From Trichobilharzia szidati (Eukaryota > Platyhelminthes > Trematoda > Strigeidida > Schistosomatidae): a stretch of DNA of 64,000 nt. The stretch spans positions 32,734,052 to 32,798,051 of the forward strand of contig OX235274.1 of NCBI GenBank assembly GCA_944472155.2. Reading direction: 5' to 3'. The notes beneath the pieces were generated by a model. It ran no database searches. It saw nothing but the letters and a program-made list of their open reading frames with translations, and was not told the origin of the DNA. The position numbers were made by a program, and so were the translations under genes. This document shows positions 35,053 through 46,850 of the stretch, piece by piece (positions within the stretch are counted from its first letter, which is position 1; every line of letters begins with the position of its first letter).

Positions 35053-38000
35053 ATGTCTTTCTGGTCATTACTCCTCTGTTTCGTTCTCCTGTCGACAAGT
35101 GGAATTCAAGGTAAGTCGACGGTATATTTTTCATTCGCCTGACAGTCTGATGTCGAGTCACACGAATATTCAGTCTCTTTCCTCTATGTGTGTCTGCATG
35201 TGTGATAAAAGGTTGGTTGCACTTTCATTTCATATTGTGTAACTGTTGCAATGGATTCGCTTTACCGCAGTTGTTTGTGTGGAATGTCATTGACTGAGAT
35301 TCTCAGACGAGTATATTTGACGAGGATGTTGGGTCTCACTGGTTATCTTCTCATTCATGCATAATCGGCACTATAGTGCGCTACGTTTGCCTTCACGCGG
35401 TCGAAATTCAAACATGTTCATTGAGGAATCACTGTGAATAATTATAGGAATGATTTGTCAGAAACATGTGTGTTTGATTTGACGGAAAAATTGAATTCGT
35501 CACTTCAGGAGAATGAGCGGCATTTGTTGACATAATAGTCTGCGAATTCGCGAAATTACTCCGAGTGCGTCGACACCTATCCGACACACACACACACACG
35601 GAGATCTCATGTATTTTCATAGACATCGGAGATGATCAATATACCATGTGGATTGTGTGTGCTGCTCTGAGGTTCACGTGACACAAACTCATCAAATGTG
35701 TGCCTGTTCAAGATGCTCACTGTTCACCAGTGATATGGTGGAGACAAATGGATGTTGATTTGGTGCTGTGAGAACGTGCAGCTTCATCTCTTGTCACCAG
35801 TGAATTCGAAGTGCTTTTAATTTCCACAAATTGATTTCCCACCATGAAATGTTCGTTGTTCGTTGTGAACGTACAAATCTGCTCTTATCTCTTCTCTTCT
35901 CCTCTTATTTGATAATGGTCACTGTTTCCTTGAATACTTTCAGTTGGCGCAGACATGCCGGTAAGTCAGTTGTTCATGTTGATGTGTGTCGCAGGTGATG
36001 TTAGACACGTATTCAGTGGTTGTTTGGATAAGCCATGTAGCGTGTTGTTGTGTCTCGCACCGTCACATTCGTTAGGCTGTCCACCGAACCTTGAGTGTGT
36101 GGGTGAGGGTGATTTTGTGTCGCTGACTCATACACCTGAGAGAATCCAAAATATACATTCTGGAATAATTCCTCCTTCTTTGTTTACATGAGCATAATTG
36201 ATAGCTGCAGTGAAATGTTGATGACGTGCTATCATCGGTGTTATGTTTCATTGAGCAAAGATGAATTTCGAGATGGATAGAAGTCATTGATGCGTTCTGA
36301 ATACACTGGTCATGATCGCACGTTAGAAATTGTATCAGAAGACGCTTGATAATGAAGGGGTGTGCTGCTTAAACCAACAATCTACCCCAACTCTCTTTCT
36401 CTTGAAAATAAAATCTGTGATTGTATTGATTCCGCTTATCTGCGCACTGTGGATTGAACGACTCGCAAACTGCATTCCAGTAGAAATGAAGTGTTCCACT
36501 CTCCTGACACTCAATTATCCGCTGTCACTCGCACGACGATTTGCTTGCTGATGATGATGTCAGATGTGTATATGCTGTATCGAACTAGTATGTCAGTGAT
36601 GCGAAATGATTTCTTGATAATGAATCCACACAGGCACACCACATGGTCACCTTGCAATGCATTCTAACACACAGACTATGCATAGAGGCAGGTGAGTTGA
36701 GGAGAAAAGTTCACTCACAAATGCAAACATCATCTCTGTTTATTTTCTGCTGTTTTCTGCTCCCCTCTAGGCACCACAGTGGCAATCCCACTATAGATAT
36801 TTCACGTATACTCAGGGGTATGCGACGGTTCAATGTTCATGCGTAAGTAACAAACAGACATTTGTGCTGCTTCATTCAACCGACTAGTTATTTGCATCAC
36901 CTGCATGTTTGTCGAATGCGTGTTGTTTCGAGCATTGAATGATTCAACGACCAGCTGAACCAGTTAATCACTGACGAGAGTCGAAATGGAGGTGTGATTT
37001 GCACTGATATCTGGATTGTCCGGAAACTGACGTGTATTGCATTCACATGGATGGATGGATGTTAATTCAGTGGATGGAGAATCCGACGGAATTCGTTCAT
37101 GTGAAATTGCAGAATTCAGCCTCACCTATCAGATTTTCTACTTTGAAGCGATTCCTGATACGTAATTCTCATGAGTAAAATTTTAAATTTAGCGAACATT
37201 CAGCTGTGATACTTGTTGTGTGTACTGGCAGAAATCTATATCATCAGATTCCTCTGATTTACCAGCGAAGTTGATGCGTGTGATGGTGTGTATGAATCGA
37301 AGTTGTTTGCATTGAGAACAGACATTGAGATTCAGTGTGTATTCAGAGAATATTCAATATTTGTGAAGACGGACTAGATGTGAACTCTGAAACACTGGAA
37401 ATCATTGGAAACCTCCACGTTTGTGATGTTTGTCTCTCGACGAATCCAAAGTGATTCACTCCCTGACGGCTTATATGCTGCTGCATGAAGACAGAATTAC
37501 ACCTAGTTTCATTTGACACTGTAATACATCGGTACATTAGCCCCGATAATGATGAGCCGAGAGTAGGTGTCTGAAGGTGATTCACGATGGTGGAAATCAT
37601 TTCACCTCGAAACATTTCTATTGTTGACTCAATACTCTTCATGAGTGTTCAACTGACCTTGTGAGTGCGAATGGTAACCGGTTGTGGGAGATGATCTACT
37701 GACTGGAATTGTCCAACTGTGTTCTGTGAAGTGGCTGTGAGAAATGACAAGTGTGTGTTTGTGACAGCTGACACCGCCTTCACATCAAGTCGTTCACATC
37801 ACTCGTCTAAGCAGTAAAGAATGCCTTCTCCGTTTATCTCTGTGGCGACGAAATATGAATACAAGTGAAGATGTTGAGTGATGGCTAGTCGGATGGAGAA
37901 TGTGCACGAACAGAGAGTCTTTGTTTCTCGCTATTAGCCAATTAGAGACAGCAGTTCGGTTGAATTGAGTCCGCGTGTGACAGTGAATATTGCGTTTTCA

Positions 38001-39279
38001 GTACTTCTCAACTTGTCTTCATGCCTTCAATTATTTCTTATTCAATTCAGTTGAGAAGTCTATCCGATGCGGTGAGTTTTATGATTCCTTAAACTAGTCT
38101 CTCCATCCACATGTACAATCACAACGACTTTGAGTTAAATACGCTTACACTATTATCACCACTATCAACATCATCATCATCATCGTCTTCTTCATCATCA
38201 GCTGAGGCTTCCGTCAAGAAGGAGATTGAAGCTGAGCCTGAGTGCATTTGGAGACACAGGGAAATACAATAATACAATCGGTGAAACAAGGAGATTAGAG
38301 GAAGTCGCACAGATTTGATAGAGTGGGAATTCGGCTAGTCGAGTGATTCAGTAAGGCCAGATAACAAACAACTGTGATATGTGATATTTCTCATGATTTG
38401 TGTGATTCTTCGACCCGACGTGAAATATTGCTGAGTGTGCTTGAATTTTGCAGAGTGAGTGGTATGTTCACACTCGTGGGGATATGGATGCACGATTTCA
38501 TTTGCTCATATGAGGAGAGAAAGTAGGAAGTGGTTCACGAAGGTAGAAATGAAGGGAGTGAGGAGCGGAAGAGACTTCGTTGATGTGTCTTATAAGTTCC
38601 GTATAGATTGGGGTGTTGAATTCAAATGAAGGAAATATAGGCTCGATTCTGATTCGCATAGGAGATATAGAGAATTTGATGTTTCATTTGTAGAATGTTG
38701 GAGGGAGTGTTTATTCGGCTGTGGAATGTAATTTGAAATGTGAATGGCATCAATGTTGATGTGAAGAATGATTTGTATTGATAGAGTGTTTCTAATTTTT
38801 CAGGAGCTTCGTCGACAACTTCCACCACCTGCATCAAAGTGTCCCCGATGCCACTATGTAAGTGGGTATGCTATGCTATGCTATGCCGTGTTATGTTTTT
38901 CTGTGCTATGCTGTGTTGTGCAATGATATCATGTGATGAGTTACTTTGTCGTGAATGATTTCTCATTCAGCCTTCACTCAAATAACCAAGGCTCCATCAG
39001 GGTAATCCTATGGGATATGACATTTCACATTTCCACACGTTTCAATAAGTTGCACACATTTCAGTCACATTTGAGTGAGAAATGTGTAGATATGTGCAGT
39101 GTCTGTTTAACATTTTTAGCAGACGTGAATTCCGTCCACTTTCATTTTCTCTTCTTTTCCATTTCCACACTCACAGGTGGGATGATCTGAGAAGAAGAGG
39201 AGGAATGATGTGGAGAAACGGGAGAATTGATTTGCTCAAGACGTCACCTATCCCATTCTGTGAATGCTTTTCATTCTGA
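35053..39279 (+). CDS. Putative micro-exon gene (MEG-like) B, secreted peptide
   Basis: Same model as gene A: exons 35,053-35,110 (58 nt), 35,944-35,960 (17), 36,771-36,842 (72), 38,051-38,071 (21), 38,454-38,461 (8), 38,804-38,857 (54) and 39,177-39,279 (103, TGA). Total 333 nt, 110 codons plus stop. Every splice site is kept. In the chosen frame the differences from A are few: Ser to Trp at residue 4 in the signal peptide, a silent GGA/GGG change in the 72-nt exon, Pro to His in the 54-nt exon and Asp to Asn in the last exon. The 72-nt exon difference is silent only in the frame used here, which favours the model without the optional 17-nt exon. Likely expressed like gene A, given the shared promoter sequence. 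No MEG family name can be given. Confidence 0.65.
36675..36691 (+). other. Candidate 17-nt cassette exon in gene B
   Basis: CTAACACACAG acceptor, 17 nt, GTGAGT donor. Counterpart of 9067-9083. In one of the three frames it contains TAG, so it can only be read in the other two. Inclusion would put the following exons out of the main frame. Confidence 0.35.
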
Positions 39280-39313
39280 TTATTCACAAATCCACTTTAA
39301 TGTAAATTACGAC

Positions 39314-39319
39314 AATAAA
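39314..39319 (+). promoter_or_regulatory. Polyadenylation signal of gene B
   Basis: AATAAA, 35 nt after the stop codon at 39,277-39,279, matching gene A. Confidence 0.65.
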
Positions 39320-40271
39320 TGTTCAACTATATTAACAACATTCAGCACTTTGTTTTTTTGTCCCAGTATTCTCGGCGTGTAGGTCACAATCGTGTACATC
39401 GATGAGAAGTAGTGTGCAAATATCCTCTTGGTTTCACATCACACTGATGTTCTCTGAAGTTTCAGCTTCCGACTAATGAATTGCGTGTAGGCTTCCATCA
39501 TGACGATGTTAGCGCATGATCTCAGTCAAAATAAATTCATTATTCATTGGTTGATATTCGATGAAGTCACCTAGTGACTAATGCTGGCACACACACAAAT
39601 TTCTGCTCAGCGATACTCATGAGGATTTGATTGGAGAATGAATCGCTGTTTCACCATTGACCTGACTTGTGTTGAGGGAGTCTGAGTGGCTTTGAATGGA
39701 GTGTTGAATCTGCTGGTCATTCATATTTCCTGCAATGTGATTAGCGAACAGTGGTTGTTACACTCTGATTCGCTCTCTTGAATTGAGGACACTGACTATT
39801 GAGATGCTTTCCAGTGACTGGTGTGTACAAAGCAAGAGTAGGCTGGAATGTGATGTATGGATGTAATGCTGTGAGTGAGTCGTCTTATGAGGAGAACTAT
39901 GTCACCATGATGATGTCACCATCGACGCGCCAACTGAACTAAGTAATGATAATCACTGCATTGTCCTGAAAAGACGAAGGCTTTTTATCTTACACTCCTG
40001 CATCAGCAGTCTGAGAGATAAACACGATCACTGTACCGGAAAGTGTGTAACTGGAAATAGACGAGTCGGGAACTCACATGATTGGGCGCTGTGTGCATTA
40101 ACTCTAGACGGTGGCTGGGAGTGTGTTCATCTCCAGTGAATTCATTATTAGGCTGATCAGGAATTCGAAAACTTCATATTATCTATAGGGAATGTGTTGC
40201 CCCGAATTAATCGAAATTTGGTTTGACTTCTCCGCAATGAGATATGCTAGCCCTGTATTCATCGCGAAAGC

Positions 40272-41945
40272 CCTCTTTCCACACCTTCTCCAGTAGTGGC
40301 GTCATCAAGTCCGCTGTTGTCTATGGGTCCATTTTCAACGCTTCTGCTGGGATTCCATCTGGTCCTGCTGCTTTTCCAGATTTCAGCATCTAGATTGCCT
40401 TCAGGACTTCTGATTTCATCAGGGGGTTGATGTTCACTGGTAGCTCTGTCTCCGTTGTTGGTATTGTTGGGCGCGTTGTAGGTGGTGGTCGATTTAGGAG
40501 TCTTTTGAAGTGTTCAGCCCAGTGTTTCCTTTGCTCCACTTCTTTGTTGAGTGACTTTCCGTTGTCATCTTTCACCGGCTTAATTTGTGTCAAACGTTTG
40601 CCCGATAGGTACCTAGTAGTAGTGCTCCTGTCCATCCCAAGCAAAATACTAAGCCGCATCATCCTGGAGAGAATCAAACATGCCCTGGATGAAAAACTTC
40701 GACCGGAACAGGCTGGATTCAGGACAAACAAGTCATGCATTGATCAGATCCCCACATTACGGATCATCATTGAACAAAGCTTGGAGTGGCAGTCACCTCT
40801 TTATCTCAACTTCATCGACTTTGAAAAGGCCTTTGACAGCGCCGATCGAGAGGTGATTTGGAAACTACTTCGCTACTACGGGGTGCCACTGACAATTATA
40901 CATCTCATCCAAGAGCTGTACGGCAATGCTGCATGCCAAGTAATCCACAACGGGTAGCTCACGGAATCTTTCGAAGTGAAGACAGGAGTAAGACAAGCTG
41001 GCTGCCTACTATCGCCAATGATTTTCCTGATTGCAGTAGACTGGATAATGCGACAAACAGCGGGCAATGAGGAGACAGGCATAAAATTACCTCACACAAA
41101 ATACTTGGAGGATCTGGACTTCGCCGATGATATTTGTCTGATTTTCCACAAACTGGAAGATATGCAAGCGAAAAGCAACAAATTGGTGATAGAAGAAGCA
41201 TCAAAGATATGACTTCAGGTGAACATAGAGAAAACAGAGGTAATGAAGATTCCTGGGCAACACCACCAACAGCGACAACAACAATTGACAACAATCAGCA
41301 TAAATGGGAGGAAACTGAAGAAAACAACCTCTTTTACCTACCTGGGAAGCATCGTTTCAACTACAGGCGGACGGAACTGACGAGGATATCAAAGCAAGAA
41401 TCGGAAAAGCAAGACAAGCTTTCACTACTCTCAAGTCTGTGTGGAGGTCAACAGCACTCAGCATCAAAAATAAGATCCGGATTTTCAACTCCAATGGGAA
41501 GTCAGTCAGTGCTACTATGCGGATGGATCAGAGACTTGGCCGGTGCGGCATAAAGAGCATCTCAAACAAACTACAGACCTTCATTAACAGTTGTCAATAC
41601 GACTAAAGATCAGATGGCCAGAAAAGATCAATAACAGAGATCTCTGGGAGCGAACCAAACAGGAACCGATTGTGAAACAAATATGCAGGAAGAAATGGAG
41701 ATGGATTGGCTGGCCATACACTGAGGAAACCATCAAGTGACATCACTAGTCAAGCCATTGCTTGAGTGGAACCCGAAAGGGAGGCGACATGTTAGTCGCC
41801 AGTGCAAGGGTGACTTGGAGGAGGTGATGTGAAGAGGAGATGAAAACGTGTGGGCAGACATGGAGCCAGGTAAAGACTCTAGCAGAGAACCGAACGCAAT
41901 GGAGACGCACGCCTGAAGCCCTATGTTGCTCTAGGAATTAAAGGA
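40272..41945 (+). mobile_element. RTE-like retrotransposon with inverted 5' part
   Basis: 40,618-41,945 (plus) encodes RT: LLSIPSKILSRIILERIKHA, EQAGFRTNKSCIDQI, LNFIDFEKAFDSADREVIWK, KTGVRQAGCLLSP and FADDICLIF (the Ala-Asp-Asp block, about 41,120). It ends in GGAATTAAAGGAAACAATAA. 40,272-40,617 encodes the preceding linker on the minus strand (SGKRLTQIKPVKDDNGKSLN, KHWAEHFKRLLNR, SGKAAGPDGIP). Both pieces are consecutive parts of one element, so the 5' piece is inverted. A short stretch (about 20-25 residues by family comparison) is missing at the join. Several frame breaks make it inactive. Confidence 0.8.
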
Positions 41946-41965
41946 AACAATAATAATTGTTTACA

Positions 41966-42151
41966 ACGCGTTGGTGGCACAGAGGTAGAATGCTCCCCGA
42001 ACACGCATGTAGTCCGCGGTTCGTTCCTCAGCCAACGACGCATTCCTTTACTTCGCTAAGCAGGTAATAATACTGGTAAAGAGGGAAGGTTGGGCATGAG
42101 GCTAGCAACCCGATCCCTCTAGGAATTAAAGGATACAATAATAATAATAAA
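41966..42151 (+). mobile_element. tRNA-headed SINE with RTE-like 3' tail
   Basis: The head GCGTTGGTGGCACAGAGGTA with B-box-like CGGTTCGTTCC (about 42,016) resembles the family-1 SINE heads (GCGTCGGTGGCACAGTGGTT). Its 3' end, CCTCTAGGAATTAAAGGATA then (CAAT/AAT)n, matches the RTE 3' end just upstream (GCTCTAGGAATTAAAGGAAA). The middle is unlike family 1. Confidence 0.65.
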
Positions 42152-42714
42152 TTTTCTTTGGTGGTAACAAGCAGTTGAATCTCTGGCGCACATTTCATCT
42201 CATTCTGAACTCGTATGACGGATTTATGTGCATCCTTGGTGAGTGACAGTATTCGCACTGAGAGTCAAGTCCTTCACCCATTGTTTCAAAGGCCAAAGTA
42301 CTATACATCAGGCCACCAAAGTCAAGATATCGATTTCCATTGTAATGAATATCAATTTTTAAAAAAATAATTTGCATTCCCCATTGATAGATTGATTGAT
42401 TGTGTTGGACTGTAATGTATAGTCTCTCTGTCGACATGTTGGTTCCTGTTACAAATACTTAAGTCATGTCTGTCAGCATAAACCAAAATGGCATCCTTAT
42501 GGTCCTCAAGGCATCATCGATATGTCAACACAGAAAACGTGTATTTCGGTCTAACATGAAATTAAATCAACGGTAAATCCAAATTAACCTAACAACTAAA
42601 TAACAAAAACTTCTTCTAAGTGAAATGTTCTTAGACAGATTTGAGTTTTCAACATTTTCATATTTCAACAATTTTACACCGCATACAAATCAGACTAAAT
42701 AGGGTAACTGCAAG

Positions 42715-43050
42715 ACTGCTGCGGTAAATGATTCTCTAAAATTAGTAAACTATAATATTCTTCACTGATACTTGGATGCTTACGTTCACTGTCAAGCTGA
42801 AGGCTTTCGTTCAAACATCCACGCCATTTGGCACGCCATCGTCTTACGTTCGTTCGTTCATGCACGATCCCTAGCTAGTCAAGCAATCATCTCGCACTCC
42901 GATTTGGTCCCGAAATATAATTCTAATTTGGACGGTGAATTCTGGTGTTTTGCTTTGCGTTTGGTCTATGTGGAACGCATGCTATAGAAGTTGAGGACAT
43001 TAGATCTTGAGCTGGCATATTTCCCACTATCCTTGAACGTCAACACCCTC
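42715..43050 (-). mobile_element. LTR-like dispersed repeat (duplicate of 19,740-20,065)
   Basis: Same position and orientation within block B as the copy-1 repeat, so it predates the duplication. Confidence 0.5.
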
Positions 43051-43409
43051 AGCGTCTAAACGGTATTATATCAGTCAATACAAGCCTTGTGCTTATCTGA
43101 AACTAAGCACAACAGTGTGACATTGGAAGAATTCGATTCAAAACCACTTGAATAAGACTACTGATTAAATTCAGATAGGATATCTGCTACATTATGCGTT
43201 TTCTACCAATAATTTTAGAAACTATTTTGACAGAAGAGCCGGATACTAAATTGGTGAGCCTGATTCATTCACCACACAACCATTTCATTATAGTCAACAG
43301 TAATCAGCTTTTTGACTGTACTCTTTTGGTCTTTTTATTGGTTTATTTAGTTTTGGTTCAATTTTGTAACACGTTAGCCAGTGCAGCATTATTTGTTTTT
43401 TATTTTATT

Positions 43410-43580
43410 GTATCATAGCTTGATTCCACACAATATTTTGGTACAAGTGTGGAATTTTGAGCATCCGATATTGTATGTAGCAGGCCAACTTTTTGATATC
43501 AGGCGTGAGTCGCCCGAGGATGGTACTCTGGACAATGTGTATGGTCGGCTAGTGTCCTAGCGACTGTCACGGGCGCACAC
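43410..43580 (-). mobile_element. tRNA-derived SINE (family 1)
   Basis: Counterpart of 20,420-20,580 with a more complete head: on the minus strand GTGCGCCCGTGACAGTCGCT starts the element. The tail AAAATTCCACACTTGTACC, then TGTGGAATCAAGCTATGAT, is shared with the other copies. Confidence 0.75.
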
Positions 43581-45954
43581 AGATATAGGAAATGTGCTTT
43601 CAGTAACCAAATCCTGTTGTCAATGAGAAACAGAAACGCATGCTTCTCCCCTAACCAAGCATTCGTACACATTGCTTAAGCGCGAGGTAATAAAACGATG
43701 TTCAGTATCTAATAATTAGCGCATACGGCGGTGGCTTAAAGGGGAGAACATGGGGGATATAGCCCTATCAAAGTTCTCACGCCACTTGAAATAGCTAGTG
43801 GGGGGAAGATGTACTAAAGCTAGACTGGATGTGAGCCCTCCCAGAATATGTATGACTGGTACTGGTTGCCAGGATAGTGGTTCTGCTCTCGAACAATCAG
43901 CTCACATCGCAAACCAAATAGTGAAGACGACTACAAGCCTGTTCAGCTTCTTTTCAAGATGCTATCATATGGGCCCTACATAAATTGGTAAGATATCTTA
44001 TAGGTTAGCTTGTCCTACGGATTCCAATCTTCCCGATTTTTGAGTTTGCTTCTCACTGGAATACCCCTTATCTATCTCACGATAATCTTTTTATTTACGC
44101 ACTATTATACTCTATTTTACCTTGACTACCTAGGCCTTTATTAAAGCTAAAACCCACTATTCATATTTGTTGCTTGCCCAAAGTCTGGTTGCTTTGATCA
44201 AAACACGACGAGACAGATGTTTGAATAAAGCTATATTTTCATTGGAAACGTCATAGTTTCCATTTCTAAGACCAATATGGTTAGCATTACGCGTTACAGA
44301 TGTATATTTCCATACCAAGGAGTCTCCTGCTCCTTCTTGTACATATCTTATAAATGTACTTCCAGTGGTGTATTACCCATAATTGTATTTTATGCCATTT
44401 TACAGTTTCCCAGGAGGTTCTTATCTCCCTGAAATAGCTTTTAATCATGTGGTGGCATAACACTTACCTAAATATACGCTGTTCAATAACTGACCGTAAC
44501 TATTATCAGGAAACGGAATGAAGTTTAGGTTGAAACTCAACTGTGATGGTGACATTAGTGAAGGGTTTACAATTTAGCATTTATGATAACCTGTTCTGAT
44601 TGCCTGCACAATAATCGAACAGTTTAAACTTTCGAAAAAGTATTAATTTATGATACTTTAGGGTTGTAGTTTATAACATTACTGATCGTGCCTGTAAAAA
44701 TGGCATGATTTTCTCGTAAACTTACCCGTTTATACGAAATATAAATTATTGTGGTTACTATTATTATGCTCACAAAAGGCCAGGTGAACCATGAGAGTCT
44801 ATGCAAAGGTTCAGTTTTGTTAGAAATTTTAGCCAATGTTAGATCTCTAACTGAAAAACCGGCACAAATACAGCTAGCAGAAGACAACTGGGATAGATCA
44901 CCCAACAGACAATATTCTGAGTCAAGAAGTAGACCCGGAAAAGCCATATTGGTGGCACAATTCTCTTTGAATCAATGATGGTTTAATACACATACAAAGA
45001 AACACACATAACCACGTGACTGCACTAAGCCACTTCGCAGGCAACAGGAAAACGGTCGGCCCCTTCCCAGGTAGTGATGGCTGGGAAAGGGATCCTGAGA
45101 TGAAAGTTTGGACAGAGGATTTTTAGTTGGCACAAGAGCTGCACTTGGTATGCTTCCATAAGAAAACATCGGGTCGGGGTGACAAATCTCCTGTTACATT
45201 ACACGCTCTGAGTCAAACCTGCGTCGCGACGTTCTGGCAGAAAACTTCAACTCAGAGTCCTTGGTGTAAGCGAGGGCTTCTACGGATTTCCCCTGTCGCT
45301 CACCTGTACCTAGTAATTCTTGACATTGAATTTTTGGAAGGGTGCGGCTGACTAAAGGACGGTTAAAAGGAACGACTGACAGTGGAAGAGATGTCCGCAT
45401 ATACGGAGGTCGAGGCCAGTGATCACCATACATTAAACCTCATCCAACACCCACCAGTGTCAACCGGAAGGCTCTATAAAACACTGGCTACATTTCCAAA
45501 CCCAAAGGCGACCAACCACTTAATTCCCATGTTTGATCCAAAAATCGCTCATAAAACAAGGACACATTCCCCACAGTTTTTGCTTAGACAGTGAGGTTTG
45601 CCCCTGACAAACCGAAGAGAGGGAAAACGGAATTCAGTTTAAGATCGCCCGACTCTAGTGGTCAGCGAGCTCAGCAGTCTCATATGGTTCCAAAGAAAAG
45701 TCAAATTGAATGGCATCCTTGTGCTGATTGAAGTCCTTGAATAAGAGAAACATTCGTGACAGATTCCTGGTACGCTACATTCAGGACTTCCATAATTGTT
45801 TTCGATTGTCCACAACATTTATCAAAATAGACCAAGTTCACTACGACAATAATATTTCATTGGCTGAGGCAGACCTATAAGCCCTGTAACCACATCGTTT
45901 GGATTATATGAGTTTTTGTGGATGCCACTCGATCTTCGGAATGCTGCACAGGCC

Positions 45955-46358
45955 TGTAGTGTACATTGAACCTTTGAACTTTTGTTTCAACTCGCTCACC
46001 CATATTTTTGGCGCTACTTCACTCCACTTCACTTCACTGCACTTCGCTTCCTGTACGTTTTGGTGCTTGCACGTTCGCTCCCTCGCTGTGCTCTTCTACA
46101 AGCACAACCTTTGAGCTCACTACTTCTTTGGGTACAGGTAAGTTGTAAAACTTTTTATATTATTAAATTCTAATCACATTCGTTATAAATATACTTGTGG
46201 TTACAAGCACGTTGCGAATCCTATTTATTTATGCTTTTCACCCATTCCTCAGTACCTGCAGGATAGGCAGAGTAATGATTAAGACCTAGGTAAAAGAAGT
46301 TAGTCTTTTTGTAATTGTGACAGGCAAACTCACCTGCGGATAAAGTCACGCACTTACA
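45955..46358 (+). mobile_element. Solo LTR of CsRn1-type Ty3 element
   Basis: 404 bp from TGTAGTG to CTTACA, homologous to the 5' LTR at 23,298-23,706. It is flanked on both sides by GGCC (45,951-45,954 and 46,359-46,362), a 4-bp target duplication. Removing it joins two halves of an older Ty3 RT gene in frame (AAQA|LQRFFHGLL). No internal element sequence remains, as expected after LTR-LTR recombination. Confidence 0.9.
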
Positions 46359-46850
46359 GGCCCTTCAGAGATTTTTTCATGGCCTGCTGAGTGAACTGGT
46401 TTCTGCCAAGGCGTACATAGATGATCTACTCATCGGTGACCGCAATACAAACACTGTTGGCCATCACATCCGGTCACTGTGACGCAGACAAGAAGTAATC
46501 GTTATGACAGTCAATCAGAATAGAACGTTTTAGGGCTGCAAAATAGAGTTCTTGGGATATGTCGTTAACAACACCGGGATGGCACCAGTGCCTGAAGAGA
46601 TGGATACCATTGAGGAACTTTCCCTTTCGACTTCGCGAAAGCAATTTCGAAGTTTTCCGGGATTCATCAGCTAGTTTTAGATAATACATGCCTCCCCTGA
46701 CTGATGAATGAATAGGGAAACTAAAAGACATCCGCTTGTCAAAAGAGGCATCCAATACAATCATACGGATAGATGTGTTGGCAAAAGACAACCATCAAAG
46801 GTCTCCATCTATATGCTGTTTTTGCATTAATGAGAGATGCACCTAATAAG
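46359..46850 (+). pseudogene. Old Ty3/gypsy reverse transcriptase, right half
   Basis: Continues the RT interrupted by the solo LTR: LQRFFHGLLSELVSAKAYID, then DLLIGDRNTN (the YIDD catalytic block at about 46,408-46,419), then IEFLGYVVNNTGMAPVPEEM (about 46,547-46,606). Stops and frame changes follow. RNase H and integrase parts of apparently the same element reappear at 50,215. Confidence 0.75.

Larger units (their letters stand above)
32394..40271 (+). repeat. MEG-bearing duplicated unit, copy 2
   Basis: Direct copy of 4250-12,695, offset 27,619 bp at the first coding exon. It lacks the CR1 fragment found in copy 1. It begins in the palindrome and ends abruptly at the RTE insertion at 40,272. 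Confidence 0.9.
42145..45954. repeat. Duplicated block B, copy 2
   Basis: Collinear with 18,715-23,297 but lacking the Penelope and LTR-like insertions found there. It ends in the same Ty3 RT fragment (MPLDLRNAAQA region, 45,840-45,954) that is interrupted by the solo LTR. Confidence 0.85.
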
